A stretch of DNA of 64,000 nt from Streptomyces luteogriseus (GTDB lineage Bacteria; Actinomycetota; Actinomycetes; Streptomycetales; Streptomycetaceae). Shown piece by piece: positions 45,666 through 54,014 of the stretch. The DNA lies in contig NZ_JACHMS010000001.1 in the NCBI RefSeq assembly GCF_014205055.1, positions 5,084,001 through 5,148,000 on the forward strand. Direction: 5' to 3'. Every line of letters starts with the position of its first letter. The first letter of the stretch is position 1. Below the pieces are notes generated by a model. It ran no database searches, was not told the DNA's origin, and saw only the letters and a program-made list of their open reading frames with translations. A program made the position numbers and the translations under genes.

Positions 45666-46268
45666 TCAGCCGTTCTGGGATGCCGGGTCGACTATGCGGA
45701 CGCCGAAGTGGGCGCTGAGCGCGGTGCAGGCGCGGCAGGGGGTGGCGAAGCTGCCGTGGAGGGGGTCGCCGTCCTCGCGGATGCGTCGGGCGGTGAGTTT
45801 GGCCTGCTTGAGGGCTTTGCGTGCCTCGCCGTTGGTCATGGGTTTGCGTGCGGCGCGTTTGCTGCGGGCGGTGTCGGCGGCGGCGATGTGGCGGGAGATG
45901 AGGATGGTTTCGGCGCAGCGGCCGGTGTAGCGGTCGCGCTGGGCGCTGGTGAGGGTGTCGAGGAAGTCCTGGACGAGGGGGTGCAGGGCGGGGGGTGTGT
46001 CGCCGCGGGCGGCGGTGCCGGTGAGGGTGGCGCCGCGGACGGAGAGGGCGGCGGCGACGGTGGGGAGGATGCCGTCGCGGCGGTGTCGGAGGGTGGGGGC
46101 GTGGGCTGCCTCGGTGGCGCTCCAGCCGATGCGGGGGTCGCCGCTGCGGGGGTCGGTGGCTCGTGGGTCGCCGGCCTGGGGGCCGGTGCCGTGGGGGCCG
46201 CCTCGGGGGTCGCCGTTTCGTGGGTCGGCGGACCTGCCGGTGTGTGGTCCCGTCTGCGTGGCATTCAT
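45666..46268 (-). CDS. YwqJ-type putative nucleic-acid/nucleotide deaminase
   Basis: Product of 200 residues. The first ~50 residues are a Gly/Pro/Asp-rich low-complexity tail. The rest carries the zinc-site pattern of the deaminase fold: a CAE motif in RYTGRCAETILISRH and a PCxxC motif in HGSFATPCRACTALSAHFGV. This combination is characteristic of YwqJ-like deaminases found in toxin systems. There is no signal peptide, secretion domain or delivery module, unlike typical secreted toxins. It precedes a SUKH-3 gene and is divergent from two nuclease/deaminase-SUKH fusion genes. Substrate unknown. Confidence 0.75.
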   Translation of the reverse strand: MNATQTGPHTGRSADPRNGDPRGGPHGTGPQAGDPRATDPRSGDPRIGWSATEAAHAPTLRHRRDGILPTVAAALSVRGATLTGTAARGDTPPALHPLVQDFLDTLTSAQRDRYTGRCAETILISRHIAAADTARSKRAARKPMTNGEARKALKQAKLTARRIREDGDPLHGSFATPCRACTALSAHFGVRIVDPASQNG

Positions 46269-46614
46269 GATCGTCTTCCCCTCCGTGCATCCCCCCGGGG
46301 GGCACAGACTGCCAAATGCCGTGGCTGGTGCGGAAGCTGGGGCGCGGCGACACGCCCATTGCGGGGTGTGCCGTCACGGTGGGGTGACGGCTGGTCACGG
46401 AAGCGGAGGGGGTGCCGGCCGGTGCCGGTGACCGGTGCCGTCGTACCGCATAGGCTGTCGGCACCGCGGGCGATGCGGTGATCCGTTCGGAGCTCGATGG
46501 AGTGAACCGGAGGGTGATCCGCGGGTCGGCGCGTGCAGTGACAGTCGATACGGGTCGTAGTGCGCCAAGGGTGGTCAATACGGGTCGTACAGAGTGCCGC
46601 AGGGGGCAACCGCC
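46269..46614. promoter_or_regulatory. Shared control region of the divergent deaminase/nuclease locus
   Basis: 346 bp between divergent genes. TAGGCT (46451-46456) is a possible rightward -10. Two 16-bp direct repeats, GTCRATACGGGTCGTA (46544-46559 and 46574-46589), lie exactly 30 bp apart, about three helical turns, and probably bind a regulator. Confidence 0.6.
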
Positions 46615-47619
46615 ATGACGACAGGTCGGCTCGGGCAGCAAGCCGCGCCGCCGAACGCGGCCTACGCCGGGCAGGTCGTGCATTTCCCGGATCCGGTCCG
46701 GGCGGCACGTCACCCGAGAGGGGTACGGGTCGACGAGCACGGTTACCCCGACTTCTCGGCTTACGCGCGCGCGGCCGCGGAGATCGCGGAGCCGCCGGAG
46801 GGCTTCGGTGTCGACGAGTTGCGGCTGACGGACTACGTGTCGGCGAACACGGCGCTGTCGGCGTCCGGGCACGAGTTGTGGGACACGGTGCCGGCGGTGG
46901 CGACGCCGCACGGCTGGACGTGGCACCACGTGGTGGGCACGCGGCGTCTTGAGCTGGTTCCGGTCGAGGTGAAGGCGCTGCTGCGGCATCACGGGGGTGT
47001 GGCGACGTCGGGTGTCGACCATGCCAAGCGGGGCACGCGGCCGTTGCAGGAGACGCGTCCGGCGCATTTCGGGCTGCCGAAGTCGGGTGTCGCGGTGACG
47101 GAGTCGCAGGTGCAGGGCGTCGAGGAGGACCTCGGCTACCGGTTGCCGGGTGCGTACCGGTCGTTCCTGAAGGCGGCGGGTGGTTGTGCGCCGGTGGGTG
47201 CCGCGCTGGACGCGGAGCTGGGGCTGCTGGTGGACCAGCCGTTCTTCACGGTGCGTGACGAGGCCGCGGTCAATGACCTGGTGTATGTCAACAAGTGTCT
47301 GCGTGACCATCTGACCAAGGACTATCTGGGGATCGCGTTCGTCCAGGGCGGGCTGCTGGCCGTGAAGGTGCAGGGCGAGCGGATCGGTTCGGTGTGGTTC
47401 TGCGCGTACGACGACGCGCGGGACGTGGATCCCTCGATGCCGCCGCCGGAGCGGGTGGAGCGGTTGCTGCTGCCGTGCGGGGACGACTTCGATGTCTTCC
47501 TGTCGCGGCTGGCGGGCAATCCGCCGGAGTTGGAGACGGTGGCGAACCTGATGGTGGACGGCGGGTTCGCGCGTGTGGTGCCGGTGGGTGCGGTGTCGTC
47601 CTCGGCCGTGGGGGAGTGA
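46615..47619 (+). CDS. Fusion of a WHH-type HNH nuclease domain and a SUKH immunity domain
   Basis: Product of 334 residues. The N-terminal half reads like an HNH/ENDO VII nuclease of the WHH type: HGYPDFSAYARA, LRLTDYVSANTAL and GWTWHHVVGTRRLELVPVEV followed by LLRHHGGVA (about residues 100-130). The second half (about 160-310) is a SUKH/SMI1 domain (VTESQVQGVEEDLGYRLPGAYRSFLKAAGGCAP, later GIAFVQGGLLAVKVQGERIGSVWFCAYDDARD). A toxin-type and an immunity-type domain in one chain is unusual. No secretion signal is seen. The next gene starts 8 bp downstream. Confidence 0.78.
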   Translation: MTTGRLGQQAAPPNAAYAGQVVHFPDPVRAARHPRGVRVDEHGYPDFSAYARAAAEIAEPPEGFGVDELRLTDYVSANTALSASGHELWDTVPAVATPHGWTWHHVVGTRRLELVPVEVKALLRHHGGVATSGVDHAKRGTRPLQETRPAHFGLPKSGVAVTESQVQGVEEDLGYRLPGAYRSFLKAAGGCAPVGAALDAELGLLVDQPFFTVRDEAAVNDLVYVNKCLRDHLTKDYLGIAFVQGGLLAVKVQGERIGSVWFCAYDDARDVDPSMPPPERVERLLLPCGDDFDVFLSRLAGNPPELETVANLMVDGGFARVVPVGAVSSSAVGE

Positions 47620-47627
47620 GGTCGGCG

Positions 47628-50534
47628 ATGGTGACTTTCGCGCAGGCGCAGGAGCGTGCGGAGGAGTGGATCAACGGGGATCTGCCGTCGTACCAGCATC
47701 GTGAGGTGCGGGTGCGTGAGTTCGATCTCGGGTTCGTGGTGTGGGCCGAGGACCGGGCGGACGGGCCGCGGTCGGACGGTGGTGCGCAGCGGCTGGTGAT
47801 CGCGCGGGACAGCGGCGAGGCGACGCTGTGGCCCGGGTTGCCGGTGGGTGAGGTGATCCGCCGGTACGAGGAGGAGTACGGCCGTCCGGACGCGGTGGAC
47901 GAGCCGGCTCCGGCGGCGCCTGCCGCACGGGTGGATCTGAATCAGACGTCGTTCCTGCTGACTCCGCCGGAGTGGTTGCAGGATGCGGCGGACAAGCTGG
48001 GTATTCCGGATCGTCGGGGTGCGGGTGCGGGTGCGGGTGCGGGTGCGGGAGCCGCGGGTCAGGGGCCTTCCGCTGCCGGGGAGCCGGATTCCGGCTCTGG
48101 TTCCGGGCCTGGCTCGGGCTCCGGTTCCGGGCCTGATTCCGGGTCGGTGACTCCTGCGCAGGGCGCGCCCGCCGCGCCGGGCAGTGGAGCCTCGTGGCCG
48201 GCGGCCGGGGGCGGCGACTCCGACGCCGACACGGGTGCTCCCGGGGCTCCGGCGGCGCCCGGTGTGCCCGCGGGGGCGACGCCCTGGGCCGGTACGGACA
48301 CCAACGCGGACGCCGGTGACGACCGTTCCGTGCCACTGCCTGCGACGGTTTTCGCTCCGCCGCTGAGCGGGGCCGACAGCGACGGGGCGCCGCCTTCGGC
48401 GACGCCCGGGGCCAAGACGACTCTGATGTCGGGTGGCAGTCAGCTGCCGCCGACGGCGCTGTCGCCGGCGGTGGACGACCCGAACGCGCTGGGATCGGGG
48501 GCCGCGCCGGCGTCCGGTGGTCCCGGGTACGGCTCTCCGGCGGGGCCGGGGGGTGCTCCGGGTGTGCCGGGGACGCCGCCGGGTGGGATCCCCGGGACGC
48601 CGCCCGGTGGTGTGCCGCAGGGCAGTACACCTCCGCCTGTGCCCGGCGGGCAGCCGTACGGGTATCCGCAGGCCCAGCCGGGGAGTACGCCTCCGCCGGC
48701 CGCCGGGCCGGGGGCCGCTCCGAACGCCGGGGACATTGCCGACGCAGCGACCAGCAAGGCCGCTCCGCCGCCCGGGCGCCGGGGTACGGGTCCGTCCACT
48801 CCGCCTCCTCCGGGTGCCCCGGGCACGCCCGGTGCTCAGCCGGGCGGTACGCCTCCGCCGTCGGGGCCCGGGGCGCCGGGCACCCCCGCGGGTGGCTACG
48901 TGCCCACGCAGATGGTGTCGGCGCTCGGGCCTGACGGTCCGGGTGGATCCGGGTCCGGGCCGGCGTCCGGGGACTCTTCGGGTACGGGCATGCCCCTTCC
49001 GCCGCCGGGGGCTCCTGGCGCTCCCGGTGCCCCGAACCCGCCCGGCCCGCCGGGGGCCCCGGGCGGTACGCCGCCCGGCGGTGTCCACCACGCTGCCACG
49101 ATGTTTGCCGACCCGGGCCGGATGGGCCCGGGTGCGCCGCAGCCTCCGGCTCCCCCCGGAGCGCCCGGCGCTCCGGGCGCGCCCCAGGCCCCGGGGGTGC
49201 CGCATCCGCCGGGCGCCCCCAACCCGCCCGGCCCGCCCGGTGCGCCGGGTGCTCCCGGCGGTCCGGGGCCCGTGCACCACGCGGAGACCATGCTGGCCAC
49301 GCCCCCGGCGGGCGGCCCCGGCGTGCCTCCGCCGCCGCAGGCTCCCGGCGCGCCGCCCGCCGCCCCGGGTGCCGCCCCGGGCGCCCCCGGCACACCCGGT
49401 GCGCAGCCGCTGCCGCCGGGGATGCCGGGTGCGGTGCCGCCCGGTATGCCGCCCGGCGCGATGCCCCCGGGGGCGATGCCTCCGGGTGCGATGCCGCCGC
49501 CCGGCATGCCCCTCCCCGGGCAGCCGCAGGCGTACGGCTATCCGCAGCCGCCGACCGGGCAGCCGACCGTGGGCCCCGGCTACCAGGCCGTGCTGCGCTA
49601 CCGCGCGCAGGACGGTTCCGAGCAGCAGCTGATCCGGCGTTCGGCGCCGGGTACGCCGCACCCGGAGTGGCAGATCTTCCACGAGCTGCGGGCCATGAAC
49701 GTGCCCCCGGACCAGGTGCTCGAGCTGCACACCGAGCTGGAGTCGTGCGAGCTGCCGGGTGCGTACTGCGCGCGGATGATCCGGGAGCAGTGGCCGCAGG
49801 CGCGCATCACGAGCATCGCGCCGTACGGCACGGACCATGCGAGCCGGCAGCAGGGCATGCAGCAGCTGCTGGCCCACCAGGGCGAGTTGCACCAGGTGGC
49901 GGACGGCCCGGCGCGTCCGGCCCCGGTGCGCGCTCCGCTGCCGCCGGTGCAGGCGGTGCCGCCGATCCCGCCGGAGGCCATCGGGCAGGAGCTGGCGGCG
50001 GCGTTCGGGCCGGGGGTCTTCCGGTTCGAGCAGGCCGCCGTGTCGCGGCAGGGTGTGCCGCCGGTGGTCGCGCACACGCTGGTGGCGGCCGGACTGCCGA
50101 TGGACATGGGCCCGTTCTTCTGGGCACAGGCGCAGCCGGGCCGTCCGGTTCCGACGCTGGCGGAGCTGGCGGGCGAGCGTGGTGTGCAGCCGGCCTCGGA
50201 CGCCGGTTCCTACCTGGTGATGGGCAGCGACTTCGGCAAGGCGATCTGCGTGCAGTACGGCACGGCGAACATCGTGGCCGTGCCGGTGGAGGCGGGACCG
50301 GGCGGGGCGCCCGTGCCGCCGCAGTTCGTGAACACCGGGCTGCCGGAGTTCGCGCGCTGTCTGGCGCTGCTCGGGCGGATGTGGCGGCTGCGGTTCGGGC
50401 TGAACCAGGAGCAGGCGGGCCGCTGGACCGTCGACTTCCAGGCACAGCTGGCCGCGCTCGACCCGGCGGCACTGGGGTCGCCGGAGAGCTGGTGGTCGGT
50501 GCTGCTGGAGGAGATGTGGGACGGACTGCTGTGA
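47628..50534 (+). CDS. Giant fusion: Imm35-like domain, Pro/Gly linker, deaminase-like domain, SUKH-4
   Basis: Product of 968 residues. Residues 1-90 resemble the Imm35 immunity family (VTFAQAQERAEEWINGDLP, LVIARDSGEATLWPGLPVGEVIRRYEEEYG). About 125-645 is a very long Pro/Gly/Ala linker with short repeats (PGAPGAP, PGGV). About 650-755 is a deaminase-like domain: RRSAPGTPHPEWQIFHELRA with an HPE motif and LESCELPGAYC with two spaced Cys, as in the XOO_2897-type nucleotide deaminases. About 780-968 matches SUKH-4 (FRFEQAAVSRQGVPP; GSYLVMGSDFGKAICVQYGTANIVAVPVE). No secretion signal. Translation is likely coupled to the upstream fusion gene. Domain names are from motif reading. Confidence 0.72.
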   Translation: MVTFAQAQERAEEWINGDLPSYQHREVRVREFDLGFVVWAEDRADGPRSDGGAQRLVIARDSGEATLWPGLPVGEVIRRYEEEYGRPDAVDEPAPAAPAARVDLNQTSFLLTPPEWLQDAADKLGIPDRRGAGAGAGAGAGAAGQGPSAAGEPDSGSGSGPGSGSGSGPDSGSVTPAQGAPAAPGSGASWPAAGGGDSDADTGAPGAPAAPGVPAGATPWAGTDTNADAGDDRSVPLPATVFAPPLSGADSDGAPPSATPGAKTTLMSGGSQLPPTALSPAVDDPNALGSGAAPASGGPGYGSPAGPGGAPGVPGTPPGGIPGTPPGGVPQGSTPPPVPGGQPYGYPQAQPGSTPPPAAGPGAAPNAGDIADAATSKAAPPPGRRGTGPSTPPPPGAPGTPGAQPGGTPPPSGPGAPGTPAGGYVPTQMVSALGPDGPGGSGSGPASGDSSGTGMPLPPPGAPGAPGAPNPPGPPGAPGGTPPGGVHHAATMFADPGRMGPGAPQPPAPPGAPGAPGAPQAPGVPHPPGAPNPPGPPGAPGAPGGPGPVHHAETMLATPPAGGPGVPPPPQAPGAPPAAPGAAPGAPGTPGAQPLPPGMPGAVPPGMPPGAMPPGAMPPGAMPPPGMPLPGQPQAYGYPQPPTGQPTVGPGYQAVLRYRAQDGSEQQLIRRSAPGTPHPEWQIFHELRAMNVPPDQVLELHTELESCELPGAYCARMIREQWPQARITSIAPYGTDHASRQQGMQQLLAHQGELHQVADGPARPAPVRAPLPPVQAVPPIPPEAIGQELAAAFGPGVFRFEQAAVSRQGVPPVVAHTLVAAGLPMDMGPFFWAQAQPGRPVPTLAELAGERGVQPASDAGSYLVMGSDFGKAICVQYGTANIVAVPVEAGPGGAPVPPQFVNTGLPEFARCLALLGRMWRLRFGLNQEQAGRWTVDFQAQLAALDPAALGSPESWWSVLLEEMWDGLL

Positions 50535-50559
50535 CACGTCGCCGCTGACGTGCCCAAGG

Positions 50560-50595
50560 AGCCGGGCCCGGTCGTTCGTACGACCGGGCCCGGCT
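50560..50595 (+). terminator. Rho-independent terminator of the fusion operon
   Basis: A perfect 16-bp stem (AGCCGGGCCCGGTCGT / ACGACCGGGCCCGGCT), 4-nt loop, ending in TTTT. Confidence 0.88.
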
Positions 50596-50630
50596 TTTCC
50601 CGTCCGTGCCGAAGATTTCTCGCACCGGGC

Positions 50631-50657
50631 TGTCACATCTCCCTCCGCCGTTCCGTC
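50631..50657 (+). promoter_or_regulatory. ECF41-type sigma factor promoter
   Basis: TGTCACA (50631-50637), a 16-bp spacer and CGTC (50654-50657) match exactly the promoter motif described for ECF41 extracytoplasmic-function sigma factors. It lies about 45 nt before a carboxymuconolactone decarboxylase gene, one of the usual ECF41 targets. Confidence 0.75.
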
Positions 50658-50701
50658 AGTGCAGTGACAGCGACGCACCGCCGACCCAGGAGGCAGAGAT
50701 C

Positions 50702-51163
50702 ATGCAGGCACGGATGACGAACCCGGCGTACGTCCTTTCCGGCGCGATGAAGGGCATCGGCACCCTCTTCCAGGCGATCGGGGAGGGCGGCCTGGCCCAG
50801 GACGTGGCGGAGATGGCCGGGCTGCGCGCCAGCCAGATCAACGGCTGCGGGGCCTGTGTGCACGGGCACGTCGCCAATCTCCGCAAAGCCGGGGTGAGCG
50901 AGGAGCGCATCGCGGCCGTCGCCGCGTGGCGGCACGCGCCCTTCTTCTCGGACGCCGAGCGCGCCGCGCTGAAGCTGACCGAGGCGATGACGCGGCTGTC
51001 CGACCTCTCGGGGGAGTCGGTGCCGGACGCGTTGTGGGACGAGGTGGCGGACCACTTCGACGAGAGGGAACTCTCCGCGCTGATCCTCACCGTCTCGGTC
51101 ACCAACATGTTCAACCGCATCAACACGACCATCCAGGAGCCCGCGGGCACCACCTGGGGCTGA
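50702..51163 (+). CDS. Carboxymuconolactone decarboxylase family protein (AhpD-like)
   Basis: Product of 153 residues. The AhpD-like active site is seen as NGCGACVHGHVANLRKAGVSEERIAAVAAW, with CxxC and the following His. The layout is like peroxidase-type carboxymuconolactone decarboxylases that act as thiol-dependent reductases. AGGAGG precedes the ATG. It is controlled by an ECF41-type promoter, and such sigma factors usually neighbour and control genes of this family; no sigma gene lies nearby, so control must come from elsewhere (inference). Confidence 0.9.
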   Translation: MQARMTNPAYVLSGAMKGIGTLFQAIGEGGLAQDVAEMAGLRASQINGCGACVHGHVANLRKAGVSEERIAAVAAWRHAPFFSDAERAALKLTEAMTRLSDLSGESVPDALWDEVADHFDERELSALILTVSVTNMFNRINTTIQEPAGTTWG

Positions 51164-51368
51164 CGGGGAGTACGGCCCGTACGGCCTGGAGGGCTTGGCG
51201 GCCCGTACGGCTTATGCGGGTCGGCCGTGGGACCCTGACCTCTGTGCGGAGTGTCGCGTTATGAACACTTCCGTCTGATCCACCAAGATGTGCGCGAAAT
51301 CGTCCCATTTCTAGCGCTACTTCACATCGGTGCGCGCCTTCGCATCGGTGTGGTGGAGAGGGGTCCGG

Positions 51369-52256
51369 ATGAGCAGCGCGACGGTGTCACCGCACGGCTT
51401 CACGGCCGTGCGGGGGCGCGGCTACCGTCCCGAGCAGGTCGACGCGTACGCCGAGGCCCTCTCCGCGGACCGGGACGCGGCCTGGGAGAGGGCGGCCCGC
51501 CTGACGGTGCTCGCCCGGCGGATGGACGAGGAACTGGAGCGGCTGCGCGAGACCGTGGCCGGGCTGGCCCCACAGACCTACGAGACGCTCGGGGAACGCG
51601 CGCAGCGGCTCTTCGAGCTCGGCGAGCAGGAGGCCGTGGCCGTACGGGAGGGGGCGCTGCGGGAAGTGCGGCAACGCGTGGACGGGGCACGGTCGTCCGC
51701 GGCCGGTGCGCGCGAGGCCGCGCAGGCGCACGCCGATGCCGTGCGTGCCGACGGCGACGAACGCGCCCGGCAGCGGCTGCTCGCCGCGCACGCCGAGGCC
51801 GACGAGATCCTGGGCGTGGCAGGGCGTGAGGCGGATGAAGAGCGGGGCGAGGCAGTGGCCGCGCTGCGGGAGATGCGCCGGCGCACCGCCGGGATGCTGG
51901 CCGAGCAGGACAAGGAGCACGCCGAACGGTGGGCGGAGGCGGAGCGCGAGGAGGCCGCCCGCGAGGCGGCGTTGGCCGCGCACGAGGAGGAGGCGCTGAC
52001 GCGCGCCGGGGAAGCGCTGTCCGACGCCGAGCAGGTCTTCGCCGACGCGGAGGACTCCGCCCGAGACCTGGAGGAGGAGGCCCATACCCACGCGGCGGAG
52101 CTGGTCGCCCGGGCCCGCGAGCACGCGGAGGCCGTGGCGGAGGAGACGGACCGCCTCCTCGGTGAACACGCCGAGCAACGGGACGATGCCCGCGCCCACA
52201 TCGACCACGTCCACACCAGCCTCACGGCCTGGGCGGGTCGGGTGGCGGCGGAGTGA
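51369..52256 (+). CDS. DivIVA-like coiled-coil protein
   Basis: Product of 295 residues. The N-terminus has a DivIVA-type membrane-binding signature (FTAVRGRGYRPEQVDAYAEALSADRDAAWERAARL). The rest is an almost continuous, Ala/Glu/Arg-rich coiled coil. Similar proteins in Streptomyces are annotated as cellulose-binding or cytoskeletal coiled-coil proteins; a role in cell polarity or as a filament is inference. GAGAGGGG lies just upstream of the ATG at 51369. It converges with the symporter gene. Confidence 0.8.
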   Translation: MSSATVSPHGFTAVRGRGYRPEQVDAYAEALSADRDAAWERAARLTVLARRMDEELERLRETVAGLAPQTYETLGERAQRLFELGEQEAVAVREGALREVRQRVDGARSSAAGAREAAQAHADAVRADGDERARQRLLAAHAEADEILGVAGREADEERGEAVAALREMRRRTAGMLAEQDKEHAERWAEAEREEAAREAALAAHEEEALTRAGEALSDAEQVFADAEDSARDLEEEAHTHAAELVARAREHAEAVAEETDRLLGEHAEQRDDARAHIDHVHTSLTAWAGRVAAE

Positions 52257-52353
52257 GACCGACGACGGCCGCACACGACCGCCGCCGCCCGGTTGTGGGG
52301 AGTGGGTGCCCCGCGCTCCGCGCATGTGTGTCGGTCGGTCTTTTTCCGTCCCC

Positions 52354-52395
52354 CCGGCGGCACGGCGGGGCCGTTCTCGGCTGCCGTGCCGCCGG
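52354..52395. terminator. Hairpin between convergent genes
   Basis: A perfect 13-bp stem (CCGGCGGCACGGC / GCCGTGCCGCCGG) with a 16-nt loop. Confidence 0.55.
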
Positions 52396-52400
52396 CCGCG

Positions 52401-54014
52401 TCACTGGTCCCTGCGGACCGCGCCCGCCAGGATCCAGCCCTCCACCGCCTCGTACTGGTGGCGCTGTTCCTCCGACTTCCGGTGGCCGGAGGCCATCGTG
52501 CCCAGCCAGCCGCAGGCGAAGCCCAGGGGGATGGAGACCAGGCCCGTGGTGGTGAACGGGAACCAGTTGAAGTCGGCCTCGGGGAAGGCCGAGACGGGTG
52601 AGCCGGAGACCAGGTTGGTGCCCGGCATCAGCAACAGGACCGCGAGGGAGCCGCCGATGAGCGTGCTGAGCAGGCCCGTTCGCGTGAAGCGGCGCCAGAA
52701 CAGGCTGTAGACCAGCGCGGGCGCGATGGCCGAGGCGCCCAGGCAGAAGGACAGGGTCACCAGCCATTGCAGGCTGCGATGCTGGACCTGGGTGGCCAGC
52801 AGGATCGCGGGGACGCCCACGGCCAGTGCCGACAGCCGCGCCACGGTCATCTCGCGCCGCGGCGACATCTCCTGCACCCGGGCCGCGAACACGTCGTGCG
52901 CGAGGGAGTTGGCGCAGGCCAGGATCATGCCGGCGACGGAGGCGAGCAGCGTGAGGAAGACCGCCGTGGTGACGGTCGTGAAGAGGAACGTCTCCGCCGA
53001 CGACACGTCCGCGCCGAACGCCGCCTGTGACCCCAGCAGATACGCCGTGTTGCCCTGCGGGTCGACCTGCGCGATCAGCTCCCGCCCGACCAGGGCGGTC
53101 GCGCCGAAGCCGACGACCGTGATGACGAGCACGAACAGGGCCACGCCCGACACCGCCCAGGACATCGAGCGCCGCACCTGCCGGGCACTGGAGGCCGTGT
53201 ACATGCGCATGGTGACGTGCGGCAGGACGCCACCACCGAGGACCACCGTCAACTGCGCGGTGATCATGTCCAGGTCGGGGCTGGGGCCGGCGGAGAACTG
53301 CAGACCCGAGGAGAGGAACGCCGAGCCCACGCCGCTGTTCCGGGAGGCCGCGGTGAACAGGGCGCCCGGGTCCCAGTCGAACCGGTTGAGGATCAGCACC
53401 GCGACCACCATGCCGGAGCCGAGCAGCATCACGATCTTCAGGATCTGGATGAGGGCGGTGCCCTTCATGCCGCCGATCGCCGCGTAGCTGATCATCAGCG
53501 CGCCCACGCCGATGATGCAGCCGGTCTGAAGTGACTCGCCGGAGAAGCCGAGGATGAACGCCATCAGCTGCCCGGTGCCCGCCAGCTGGACCAGCATCAG
53601 CGGCAGCAGTGCCGCCAGGGTCACCGCGCAGGCCGCGATGCGGACAGCGCGTCCCGGCATCCGGCGGGTCAGCGCGTCGCCCATGGTGAACCGGCCCGCG
53701 TTGCGCAGCGGTTCGGCCAGCAGGAACATCAGCAGCATCAGCGACAGGGCCGTGCTCAGGGCCAGCACGATCCCGTCGTAGCCGAACAGCGCGATGACGC
53801 CGCCGGTGCCGAGGACGGTCGCGGCGGAGATGTAGTCGCCCGCGATGGCCAGGCCGTTGCGCATGGGGGACAGGGAGCTGTAGCCGGTGTAGAACTCGTC
53901 GAGGTCGTCCCGGTCCGGGCCCGTCATGACGCACAGCAGCAGCGTGATGGTGGCGACGGCGGAGAAGCCGACCAGGGACATGGCCTGGGCGTTGCCGCTG
54001 AAGTCGGTGTTCAC
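52401..54014 (-). CDS. Sodium:solute symporter, acetate permease (ActP/MctC)-like
   Basis: Product of 537 residues with about 13 membrane helices. Typical motifs are DEFYTGYSSLSPMRNGLAIAGDYISAATVLGTGG and GGVLPHVTMRMYTASSARQVRRSMSWA. The branch is that of monocarboxylate/acetate permeases. It starts with a GTG overlapping the stop of a DUF485 gene (GTGA). That pair, DUF485 plus symporter, is the usual actP partner arrangement. The substrate is inferred to be acetate or a related short acid. Confidence 0.88.
   Translation of the reverse strand: MNTDFSGNAQAMSLVGFSAVATITLLLCVMTGPDRDDLDEFYTGYSSLSPMRNGLAIAGDYISAATVLGTGGVIALFGYDGIVLALSTALSLMLLMFLLAEPLRNAGRFTMGDALTRRMPGRAVRIAACAVTLAALLPLMLVQLAGTGQLMAFILGFSGESLQTGCIIGVGALMISYAAIGGMKGTALIQILKIVMLLGSGMVVAVLILNRFDWDPGALFTAASRNSGVGSAFLSSGLQFSAGPSPDLDMITAQLTVVLGGGVLPHVTMRMYTASSARQVRRSMSWAVSGVALFVLVITVVGFGATALVGRELIAQVDPQGNTAYLLGSQAAFGADVSSAETFLFTTVTTAVFLTLLASVAGMILACANSLAHDVFAARVQEMSPRREMTVARLSALAVGVPAILLATQVQHRSLQWLVTLSFCLGASAIAPALVYSLFWRRFTRTGLLSTLIGGSLAVLLLMPGTNLVSGSPVSAFPEADFNWFPFTTTGLVSIPLGFACGWLGTMASGHRKSEEQRHQYEAVEGWILAGAVRRDQ

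Noticed and set aside
48020..49560. Collagen-like or surface-stalk protein suggested by the Gly/Pro-rich stretch
   Set aside because: The stretch has no regular Gly-X-Y periodicity and no signal peptide, and it connects immunity-type and deaminase-like domains, so it is read as an intracellular linker.
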